Source: Bacteroidia bacterium (GTDB taxonomy: Bacteria; Bacteroidota; Bacteroidia; Bacteroidales; VadinHA17). From it: a DNA stretch of 21,505 nt. The notes under the pieces are model-generated. The model did no database searches and was not told the origin of the DNA. It was given only the letters and a program-made list of their open reading frames with translations. The stretch spans positions 1-21,505 of the forward strand of contig JAPLEC010000351.1 in assembly GCA_026391515.1 (NCBI GenBank), written 5' to 3'. Shown here in pieces: positions 7,175 through 13,664 of the stretch; positions within the stretch are counted from its first letter, which is position 1; the number at the start of each line of letters is the position of its first letter. The position numbers and the translations under genes were made by a program.

Positions 7175-7209
7175 ATAGTAATTCTAAATCAATTTTGATT
7201 ACAGCTTTG

Positions 7210-7282
7210 TCGGTCTGGAGGGAATCGAACCCTCGACCCCATGATTAAGAGTCACGTGCTCTGCCAGCTGAGCTACAGACCG
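7210..7282 (-). tRNA. tRNA-Lys (anticodon CTT)
   Basis: On the minus strand a complete cloverleaf can be drawn: acceptor stem CGGTCTG with CAGACCG (7 bp), D stem GCTC/GAGC, anticodon stem CGTGA/TCATG with one G-T wobble, loop CTCTTAA with anticodon CTT at 7247-7249, T stem GAGGG/CCCTC with loop TTCGATT, and discriminator A. It decodes AAG as lysine. CCA is not encoded. The gene shares its upstream region with the divergent pectin-degradation genes and its 3' side faces the Fur-box cluster. Confidence 0.96.
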
Positions 7283-7375
7283 AAATATGAAGTGCAAATA
7301 TCATAACTTTCTGAGTAAATAAAAATATTTGTTTCTAAATTGCATCTCGATTTTTTGACTAACATAAAAATTCAA

Positions 7376-8371
7376 ATGAAAAAATCTTATAAATGGTTTA
7401 TATTAAGTAGTTTAGCAATATTGCTGAATACGGCAATAACTTCTTCCCAGGAGATCTATAAAATAACTGTTGCACTAGATAGCAGCGGCGATTATACTTC
7501 AATACAAAAAGCAATTGATGCCAGTAAATCGTTCCCAGATCAGCGAATTACAATATTCGTGAAAAATGGAATCTACAAAGAAAAAATTGTAGTTCCTGCC
7601 TGTAATACCCGCTTATCAATAATTGGTGAAGACGCTGAAAAAACAATTATTACATGGAATGATTATTTCGGTAAAATGAATCGGGGCAGGAACAGTACAT
7701 TTTATACCTACACTCTTTTAGTCATTGCTGATGATTTTTATGCTGAAAATCTGACTATCGAAAACGGCGCCGGTCCTGTCGGTCAGGCAATTGCACTGTA
7801 CGTCAAAGGCGACAGATGCGTGTTCCGCAACTGCCGCATTCTGGGCAACCAGGACACATTATATACTGATGGCCTCAACAGCCGCCAATATTTTGATGGT
7901 TGTTATATTGATGGTACCACTGACTTCATTTTTGGTGCAGCTACAGTGTTATTCAACAACTGCATAATTCACTGTAAGAGAGATTCATATATCACTGCCG
8001 CAAGCACACCCCCTGGCAAAACCTTCGGTTATGTTTTCATGAATTGCAAGCTTACAGCAGCAGGAGAGGCAAAAAAGATCTATCTCGGCCGTCCATGGCG
8101 CGATTATGCCAGGGTCGCATTTATAAGATGTGAACTAGGTACACATATCGTGCCGGCAGGCTGGTCAAACTGGCAGGGAACTGCACGAGATAAAACCGCC
8201 TACTTTGCTGAATATGGCAATACCGGACCCGGATCTGATGTTTCGCAGAGAGTAACCTGGAGCCATCAGCTTAGTGAAAGAGAAGCTGCTCAATATACTC
8301 TTCAGAATATTCTTGCACCGGTAATTCCAGTGGAAAAACCTGTTGATCAATGGATTACAGGTAAAGAATAA
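7376..8371 (+). CDS. Pectin methylesterase, CE8 family, secreted
   Basis: The enzyme removes methyl esters from homogalacturonan, releasing methanol. The start at 7376 is chosen because it begins a signal peptide (KK followed by a hydrophobic run to about residue 24) and follows an A-rich leader; the frame extends upstream to 7340 with a sequence not typical of secreted proteins. The mature part is a right-handed beta-helix with all CE8 landmarks: Q137 in VGQAIAL, Q159 and D160 in GNQDTLY, D183 in DFIFGAATVLFNNC, and R239 and W241 in LGRPWR. AEYGNTGPG (278-286) is also typical. At 331 residues it is full length with no extra domains. The GH127-type gene follows after 18 bp, so the two are probably co-transcribed for pectin breakdown. 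Confidence 0.95.
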   Translation: MKKSYKWFILSSLAILLNTAITSSQEIYKITVALDSSGDYTSIQKAIDASKSFPDQRITIFVKNGIYKEKIVVPACNTRLSIIGEDAEKTIITWNDYFGKMNRGRNSTFYTYTLLVIADDFYAENLTIENGAGPVGQAIALYVKGDRCVFRNCRILGNQDTLYTDGLNSRQYFDGCYIDGTTDFIFGAATVLFNNCIIHCKRDSYITAASTPPGKTFGYVFMNCKLTAAGEAKKIYLGRPWRDYARVAFIRCELGTHIVPAGWSNWQGTARDKTAYFAEYGNTGPGSDVSQRVTWSHQLSEREAAQYTLQNILAPVIPVEKPVDQWITGKE

Positions 8372-8389
8372 TAAAATTTTAATTATATC

Positions 8390-10294
8390 ATGAATAAAAT
8401 CAGAATTTCTTTTTTACTTCTTTTCATAACAACTATTCTCTCTGGTCAGGTCGCGAAAAACAAAATCCAGGGTATTAATTCTATCAACGATAAATTGTTA
8501 TCGTTCACTCCATCTTCAATAAGAATCGAAGGATATCTGGGTGAAAAAATGAACCTGTGCATCGAAAAACGAATCAAAGCCCAGGATGCTGATTCCCTGG
8601 TTGAACCTTTCAAACATAAAGAAGAGACAAGACTCTGGCAGAGCGAGTTCTGGGGTAAATGGATACAATCGGCAATTGCAGCGTACGATTATAATCACGA
8701 TCCTGAACTCCTGGCAATTATTAAAAATGCTGTTAGCGGATTGATCGCCACCCAGTTGCCGAACGGTTATATCGGCAACTACTCCGATGCTGCTGCACTG
8801 CAGCAATGGGATATCTGGGGAAGGAAATATACACTGCTTGGATTACTTGCTTATTACGATCTAACCTCCGATAAGGATGCATTAAATGCTGCAAAACGAG
8901 TTGCCGATCATCTTCTCACTCAGGTTGGCCCGGGAAAAGCCGACATTGTCAAAACCGGCAATTACAGGGGTATGCCAAGCAGCTCCATTCTTGAACCAAT
9001 GGTTTATCTATATCGGAAAACAAGTGACAAACGCTACCTGGATTTTGCGAAATATATCGTAGCTCAGTGGGAAACACCAGATGGACCAAGACTGATATCT
9101 TCAGCTCTCGCAGGAATTACTGTTTCAGAACGCTTCCCTCATCCCTCAACCTGGTGGTCATACGAAAACGGACAGAAAGCCTATGAAATGATGTCATGCT
9201 ATGATGGACTTCTTGAGCTTTATAAGATTACAGGCGAGCAGTCATGGTTAAAAGCTGTCGAGATGTCTGTTAAGGATATAATTGATAATGAGATAAATAT
9301 AGCAGGATCAGGAAGTGCTTTCGAATGCTGGTATAAGGGCGCAAAATATCAGACAGAGCCTGCCTACCATACAATGGAAACCTGCGTAACGATGACATGG
9401 ATGAAGCTCTGTTTTAACCTGTTACACATTACCGGCAACCCGCAATACGCTGATGAAATTGAAAAATCGACATACAATGCTTTACTGGCTGCAATGAAAT
9501 ACGACGGCTCGCAGATCGCAAAATACAGTCCGCTTTCAGGAGTTCGTCATGCGGGCGAGGAGCAATGCGGGATGCATATAAACTGCTGCAATGCAAACGG
9601 TCCGAGAGCATTTATGATGCTGCCAAAATTTGCTGTTATGGGCGGACAAAATGAAATATACCTTAATATATATAGCCGAAGTGAATGCAGCATACATCTA
9701 AAATCAAAAAACAAAATCAGCATTGAACAAGTAACTGATTATCCGGTCAATGATATAATTGAAGTAAATGTAAATCCTGAAAAGCAAGAAAATTTTACAA
9801 TTGCTTTCAGGATTCCATCATGGAGTAAGAATTCTGTGATTACAGTGAATGGTACTGAGATATCAAATGTAGAATCAGGCAGTTATAAAAGAATTACAAG
9901 ATTATGGAACAAAGGCGATAAGGTTGTCTTAAAGCTGGATCTTACAGGAAGGCTGGTTAATCTTAATGGTTATCAGGCAATTCTGAGAGGTCCGGTTGTA
10001 CTTGCACGGGATACAAGATTCAACGATGGATTCATTTATGAATCAGCTGTGGTAAAAGATAAGGATGGAACTGTTGATCTTAAACCTTCATCAATGAAAC
10101 CTTCAAACATATGGATGAGCTTCACCGCACCGCTTGTTCTGGGAACTGACCTTGAAGGCGAGTTCAGGAATCCTAAACAAATCAGTTTTTGCGACTTTAC
10201 ATCAGCCGGCAATACGTGGGGTGAGGATTCGAGATACCTGGTCTGGATTCCAAAGACTTTAAATGTACAGAAGGCTGAATATAAAGGATATTAA
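8390..10294 (+). CDS. GH127-type (DUF1680) beta-L-arabinofuranosidase, secreted
   Basis: The 634-residue protein starts with a signal peptide (MNKIRISFLLLFITTILSGQ). The body is an (alpha/alpha)6-barrel of the GH127/DUF1680 type followed by beta-sandwich sequence. The zinc-cysteine active site seen in GH127 enzymes is recognisable as E330 and C332 (METCVTMTW) and the adjacent pair C399-C400 (HINCCNANGPR); the last cysteine is the expected nucleophile. The family cleaves beta-L-arabinofuranosides. Related families GH146 and GH142 share parts of this fold, so exact family and linkage are less sure. Pairing with a CE8 esterase suggests pectic side chains or arabinan as substrate. No SusC/SusD pair is in the window. 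Confidence 0.88.
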   Translation: MNKIRISFLLLFITTILSGQVAKNKIQGINSINDKLLSFTPSSIRIEGYLGEKMNLCIEKRIKAQDADSLVEPFKHKEETRLWQSEFWGKWIQSAIAAYDYNHDPELLAIIKNAVSGLIATQLPNGYIGNYSDAAALQQWDIWGRKYTLLGLLAYYDLTSDKDALNAAKRVADHLLTQVGPGKADIVKTGNYRGMPSSSILEPMVYLYRKTSDKRYLDFAKYIVAQWETPDGPRLISSALAGITVSERFPHPSTWWSYENGQKAYEMMSCYDGLLELYKITGEQSWLKAVEMSVKDIIDNEINIAGSGSAFECWYKGAKYQTEPAYHTMETCVTMTWMKLCFNLLHITGNPQYADEIEKSTYNALLAAMKYDGSQIAKYSPLSGVRHAGEEQCGMHINCCNANGPRAFMMLPKFAVMGGQNEIYLNIYSRSECSIHLKSKNKISIEQVTDYPVNDIIEVNVNPEKQENFTIAFRIPSWSKNSVITVNGTEISNVESGSYKRITRLWNKGDKVVLKLDLTGRLVNLNGYQAILRGPVVLARDTRFNDGFIYESAVVKDKDGTVDLKPSSMKPSNIWMSFTAPLVLGTDLEGEFRNPKQISFCDFTSAGNTWGEDSRYLVWIPKTLNVQKAEYKGY

Positions 10295-10296
10295 TA

Positions 10297-10335
10297 GTCG
10301 TGCAAGTCATGCAAGTCGTGCAAGACCTGCAAGAC
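10297..10335 (+). repeat. 9-bp tandem repeat GTCGTGCAA (about 4.3 copies)
   Basis: Copies read GTCGTGCAA, GTCATGCAA, GTCGTGCAA, GACCTGCAA and a partial GAC, starting two bases after the GH127 stop codon. The convergent SDR gene ends ten bases after it. No inverted partner is visible in the window. Confidence 0.85.
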
Positions 10336-10344
10336 AAAAAGGAC

Positions 10345-11154
10345 CTACCTGATCTTGTAATAATCCTCCAATATCCACCTGAATACTTTCCCGGGCAGGA
10401 TTTTTTTAATGATTACTGAGAGCCACTGTTCGATTGAACCAATAATATACCGCTGCCGGGGATTTTTACAATCAACAATTTTAATAAGCTTTTTGGCAAG
10501 GATCACCGGATCCCATCCCTTGCTCTCATTTTTTTCAATAACATCCAGCGTTCTTTTAAACTGTTCGTTGTAAGGATCTTCCGGACCTGTAGGCGCAAGG
10601 AAATGCTTTCTGTTGGAGGTATTATTTGTAAGAAAATCTCCCGGATTGATTAATATGATTTTTATATTAAACTGTTTAACTTCCATTCTGAGCGCCTCGC
10701 TGAAACCTTCAATTGAAAATTTACTTGCAGAATAGAATGCCTGGAAGGGAAGTCCCATCAGACCTCCTATTGAGCTGAAATTGATTATTGTTCCACTTCC
10801 CTGTTTTCGCATCTGTGGCAGGACTTCCATGGTCAGGCGAACCATTCCCAGGAAATTTGTATCCATCTGAAGTCTTATGTTTTCATCGGGTGAGGTTTCA
10901 ATCGGCCCTCCGGTATGAATGCCTGCATTATTTATCAGGGTATCAATGCGGCCCTCTTTCTGAACGACTGTAAGAACAGCATTTCTAATCGAAAGTGCAT
11001 CAATCAGGTCCATTTTCAGAATATTTACAGGACCCTTATAATCATAGTTTTTTCTCACTGTACCATAAACAGTGTGCCCTGCTTTGGCAAGTAACTCTGA
11101 AGTCTCCCTGCCAAATCCGGATGAGATACCTGTTATCAGAATAATCTTTTTCAT
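10345..11154 (-). CDS. SDR oxidoreductase, candidate 3-ketosphinganine reductase
   Basis: This 269-residue classical SDR has TGISSGFG (8-15), NNAG (75-78), N100, S128, Y141 and K145 (YSASKFS). Its C-terminal extension with hydrophobic and basic residues (KKILPGKVFRWILEDYY) resembles membrane-associated lipid- or steroid-type SDRs more than sugar SDRs. It follows serine palmitoyltransferase on the same strand after about 110 bp. The product of that enzyme, 3-ketosphinganine, must be reduced to sphinganine, and SDRs do this in eukaryotes and in Bacteroides. The substrate is therefore inferred from context. Alternatives are a generic acyl or ketone reductase. A CACAGAG-type repeat with an embedded palindrome separates the two genes. 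Confidence 0.82.
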   Translation of the reverse strand: MKKIILITGISSGFGRETSELLAKAGHTVYGTVRKNYDYKGPVNILKMDLIDALSIRNAVLTVVQKEGRIDTLINNAGIHTGGPIETSPDENIRLQMDTNFLGMVRLTMEVLPQMRKQGSGTIINFSSIGGLMGLPFQAFYSASKFSIEGFSEALRMEVKQFNIKIILINPGDFLTNNTSNRKHFLAPTGPEDPYNEQFKRTLDVIEKNESKGWDPVILAKKLIKIVDCKNPRQRYIIGSIEQWLSVIIKKILPGKVFRWILEDYYKIR

Positions 11155-11166
11155 TTTCTTTTTTAG

Positions 11167-11247
11167 TTACACAGAGTTCCACAGAGAAGAACCTCTGTGG
11201 CTCTCTGTGTCCCGATAGCTATCGGGACTCAGTATCTCTCTGTGTAA
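11167..11247. repeat. CACAGAG inverted repeat with nested perfect 18-bp palindrome
   Basis: This is a shorter relative of the element at 2631-2736: TTACACAGAG and TTCCACAGAG face CTCTGTGGCT and CTCTGTG, with a further CTCTGTGTAA at the right end. Inside the right part, TCCCGATAGCTATCGGGA at 11210-11227 is a perfect 18-bp palindrome that interrupts the 10-bp register. It looks like one repeat element inserted into another. It lies between the SPT and SDR genes. Confidence 0.85.
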
Positions 11248-11265
11248 CTTTTTGCATATAAAAAG

Positions 11266-12453
11266 TTAACCTAGAATGTCAAGTGCTTTTGCTGCTTTTG
11301 TTATTTTTTCAATTGAAATATCGACCTGGTCTTTGGTATGAGTTGCCATCAGCGAATACCTGATGAGACAATCTTCCTTTGGAACCGCCGGGGATACAAT
11401 AGGATTCACAAATACTCCGTCAGCAAGAAGGGCTTGCGTCAGCAAAAGGGCTTTTATATCATCGCGGATAAATAATGGGATGATAGGTGTTTCAGATCTT
11501 CCTGTATCGAATCCCGCTTCTTTGAATGCTTTAAGAGCATAATTAGCTATGCTCCAGAGGTGAGTGATCCTTTCGGGTTCACTTACCATTATGTCAATTG
11601 CAGCCAGGACTGAAGCTGCAGAGGCAGGTGTCATGCTTGCGCTGAAGATCAGTGTCCGGGAATTATGTTTTATATAGTTTATGGTATCCTTATCTGAAGC
11701 GATGAATCCCCCCAGTGATGCCAGCGATTTGGAAAAAGTTCCCATAATCAGATCGACCTTGTCAGTCAGTCCGAAATGAGAAGAAGTTCCGGAACCATTC
11801 TTCCCCAATACTCCTATCGAATGAGCATCGTCAATCATGATTGTTGCATTGTATTTTTCTGCTACTCTGACCAGCTCTGGTAATTTGACAATATCTCCCT
11901 CCATTGAGAAAATACCATCTGTAACAATAAGCTTAAGAGTTTCAGGAGCACAACGTTTCAGCTTGGTTTCAAGTGCATGCATGTCGTTATGCGCATATTT
12001 AAGCACTTTCGAAAATGATAACCGGCTTCCTTCAATAATTGATGCATGATCGAGTTCATCCAGGAAGATATGATCCCTGCGTCCGGTCAGAACCGATACA
12101 ACTCCGAGATTAACCTGGAAACCAGTACTATAGCAAAGTGTCTTATCTTTTCCTACAAGGTCAGCAAGCCTCTCTTCAAGTTCAATATGAATATCAAGCG
12201 TACCATTAAGAAACCTTGATCCGGCACAGCCTGTACCATATTTATCAACAGCTTTCTTTGCTGCTTCCTTAATCTTTGGGTGATTTGTAAGACCTAAATA
12301 ACTGTTTGAACCAAACATCAGGACATCCTTACCTTTTATTTTGACAACTGTATCCTGATCTGATTCAATCTCCCTGAAATAGGGATAAATGCCTGCCTCC
12401 ATTGCTTTCTGAGGTGCATCGTACTTTGATAATCTTTCCTGTAATATTCTCAA
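11266..12453 (-). CDS. spt: Serine palmitoyltransferase (sphingolipid synthesis)
   Basis: The enzyme is a PLP-dependent alpha-oxoamine synthase that condenses L-serine with a fatty acyl-CoA (or acyl carrier) to 3-ketosphinganine, the first step of sphingolipid synthesis. The 395-residue sequence follows the Bacteroidota SPT pattern closely rather than BioF or KBL: IYPYFREIESDQDT, MFGSNSYLGLTNHPK, GTGCAGSRFLNGTLD, then MGTFSKSLASLGGF. PLP lysine is K242; H136 (LDHAS) stacks on the cofactor, and D208 and H211 (IDDAHS) are cofactor-site residues. It is soluble and full length. The start at 12453 gives the family N-terminus. It is divergent from the steroid-reductase-like gene and upstream of an SDR likely to act next in the pathway. 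Confidence 0.93.
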   Translation of the reverse strand: MRILQERLSKYDAPQKAMEAGIYPYFREIESDQDTVVKIKGKDVLMFGSNSYLGLTNHPKIKEAAKKAVDKYGTGCAGSRFLNGTLDIHIELEERLADLVGKDKTLCYSTGFQVNLGVVSVLTGRRDHIFLDELDHASIIEGSRLSFSKVLKYAHNDMHALETKLKRCAPETLKLIVTDGIFSMEGDIVKLPELVRVAEKYNATIMIDDAHSIGVLGKNGSGTSSHFGLTDKVDLIMGTFSKSLASLGGFIASDKDTINYIKHNSRTLIFSASMTPASAASVLAAIDIMVSEPERITHLWSIANYALKAFKEAGFDTGRSETPIIPLFIRDDIKALLLTQALLADGVFVNPIVSPAVPKEDCLIRYSLMATHTKDQVDISIEKITKAAKALDILG

Positions 12454-12571
12454 GGGTACTAGTTTTAATCAAGTGCTAAAAGTATAAAATAAATTGAGGG
12501 AAATTTATTAACAAAGCTTTAATTATTATTGCATAAATGATATTTTATATTCTAAAGCTGGCAGATATGTT

Positions 12572-12579
12572 TATTTTTG
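12572..12579 (+). promoter_or_regulatory. Candidate -7 element for the SRD5A-like gene
   Basis: TATTTTTG matches TAnnTTTG exactly and lies about 60 bp upstream of the ATG. No TTTG is found 19 to 20 bases further upstream, so the -33 half is weak. The rest of the 187-bp divergent spacer 12454-12640 shows no repeat or RNA gene. Confidence 0.4.
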
Positions 12580-12640
12580 AGGTTTCTTTGCTTCAACTAA
12601 CTTAAACACTTAACCATCTTTAAAACCTAAATCTGACCTT

Positions 12641-13393
12641 ATGATGTATGCTGTGTACAGGGATTCTTTAGTCCTGATTTTCGGTTTTGCAGTCTTTATT
12701 TTTGTTTTGCTTTTTTTTGTATCCGCTCCCTATGGTAAATTCTTAAGGAAAGGATGGGGGCCAGATATAAAAACCAAATGGGCATGGCTCATAATGGAAT
12801 TTCCGTCTCCGGCAATGATGATTTTCTTTTTCATCATTTCAAAACAGAAAAGCGTTCCACAGATAATTTTTGTAATACTCTGGTTATCACATTACCTGTA
12901 CCGGACATTTATATATCCGTTCACTCAATCGGGGAAGGAAAAACCATACCCGCTGGTTCTTGTCTTCATGGCTCTTGTTTTCAATTTTTGTAATGGTTTT
13001 GTAAATGGTTACGGTGTTTTTAATCTTACACATTATACACTTCAGTGGTTAGTCTCGTGGCAATTTATAACCGGAATCATTTTATTCGCAGGAGGTTTCA
13101 TTATTAATAAAATCTCAGACGAAAAGCTTCGCAGATTAAGGAAAGAGAGTCCTCAGGAATATGTAATCCCCCAAGGGTGGCTCTTCAGATATATATCTTC
13201 ACCTCATTATTTCGGCGAAATTATTGAATGGGGAGGATGGGCAGTTATGACCTGGTCATTGCCCGGACTTGCATTTTTTGTATTTACTTTTGCTAATATT
13301 TTCCCAAGAGCTGTAGCTTCCCACAAGTGGTACAAGGAACATTTCTCTGATTATCCGACAGACAGGAAAGCAGTTATACCTTATATATTATAG
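12641..13393 (+). CDS. Steroid 5-alpha-reductase-like integral membrane reductase (SRD5A family)
   Basis: The 250-residue protein has about seven hydrophobic membrane segments and belongs to the Steroid_dh/SRD5A fold. Similarity to human SRD5A1 and SRD5A2 runs nearly end to end by eye: KWAWLIMEFPS against the human AWFLQELPS, SHYLYRTFIYPF against LHYFHRTFVYSL, INKISDEKLRRLRK, the stretch from IPQGWLFRYIS to YFGEIIEWGG, TWSLPGLAFFVF, and the final YPTDRKAVIPYIL. E53 and Y85 stand where the SRD5A2 catalytic pair E57 and Y91 is. The family reduces a C=C bond conjugated to a ketone with NADPH. Its bacterial substrate is unknown; sterols, polyprenols or lipid intermediates are possible. It is divergent from serine palmitoyltransferase. 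The start uses the first of two adjacent ATGs. Confidence 0.88.
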   Translation: MMYAVYRDSLVLIFGFAVFIFVLLFFVSAPYGKFLRKGWGPDIKTKWAWLIMEFPSPAMMIFFFIISKQKSVPQIIFVILWLSHYLYRTFIYPFTQSGKEKPYPLVLVFMALVFNFCNGFVNGYGVFNLTHYTLQWLVSWQFITGIILFAGGFIINKISDEKLRRLRKESPQEYVIPQGWLFRYISSPHYFGEIIEWGGWAVMTWSLPGLAFFVFTFANIFPRAVASHKWYKEHFSDYPTDRKAVIPYIL

Positions 13394-13394
13394 A

Positions 13395-13489
13395 AGTGCC
13401 TAGAGTGAGCTAGAGTGCCTAAAGTACTTAGAGTTAATTGTGCATAAGCAACTTTAAGTGCTTTAGGCACTCCAAACTTTAGTCACTTT
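13395..13489. repeat. Inverted repeat of AGTGCCTAAAGT-like units, possible terminator
   Basis: The left arm (13395-13436) holds AGTGCCTAGAGT, GAGCTAGAGT, GCCTAAAGTACTTAGAGTTA. The right arm (13450-13489), read in reverse complement, holds AGTGACTAAAGT and GAGTGCCTAAAGCACTTAAA. The inner arms match over about 24 bases with three mismatches. The right arm runs into TTTTTT at 13487-13492, so the structure could end transcription of the steroid-reductase-like gene. Confidence 0.75.
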
Positions 13490-13501
13490 TTTATTCTTTT
13501 A

Positions 13502-13533
13502 TTTGGAAAGTTTTTAGATGAAATTTACTTTTA
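13502..13533 (+). promoter_or_regulatory. Candidate Bacteroidota promoter for the metal-transport operon
   Basis: TTTG at 13502-13505 is followed after exactly 20 bases by TACTTTTA at 13526-13533. The latter matches TAnnTTTG at seven of eight positions if its last base is taken as the mismatch. This spacing is what Bacteroidota -33/-7 promoters use. Transcription from here would give a leader of roughly 120 bases that includes the hairpin at 13625-13664. Confidence 0.45.
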
Positions 13534-13624
13534 CGCACGATATCAATTTTTCAAATTTAAATGGACGACTATCCGGCGAATATAATTAACTAAACCCTGG
13601 TACATAAGAGTAGCCGGTTCTCCC

Positions 13625-13664
13625 GGTCACTTCCTCATGTATCAGAAGCAGAATGGAGGTGACT
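13625..13664 (+). promoter_or_regulatory. Leader hairpin hiding the Shine-Dalgarno sequence
   Basis: GTCACTTCC at 13626-13634 can pair with GGAGGTGAC at 13655-13663 (one G-U pair; G13625 with T13664 adds a basal wobble) around a 20-base loop. The right arm contains GGAGG, a strong Shine-Dalgarno sequence five bases before the ATG at 13665, and the stem ends at that ATG. Such a signal is unusual among the A-rich leaders of this window. It both sets the start codon and could be blocked by the stem. A GC-rich CCGG/CCGG mini-stem lies just upstream. I could not match it to a known riboswitch class. Confidence 0.5.

Noticed and set aside
7340..7375. Upstream start for the CE8 protein
   Set aside because: The extra twelve residues precede a clean signal peptide that begins at 7376 after an A-rich leader.
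11266..12453. Annotation as 8-amino-7-oxononanoate synthase (BioF) or KBL
   Set aside because: The N-terminal and PLP-region sequence follows Bacteroidota serine palmitoyltransferase, and no biotin or threonine genes are nearby.
13590..13664. M-box or yybP-ykoY riboswitch in the leader of the metal operon
   Set aside because: I could not find the conserved cores of either class; only the hairpin over the Shine-Dalgarno sequence is supported.
13653..13664. Start of the MgtE_N/CBS gene at the first in-frame ATG
   Set aside because: That ATG overlaps the GGAGG motif itself; the motif is correctly spaced for the next ATG at 13665.
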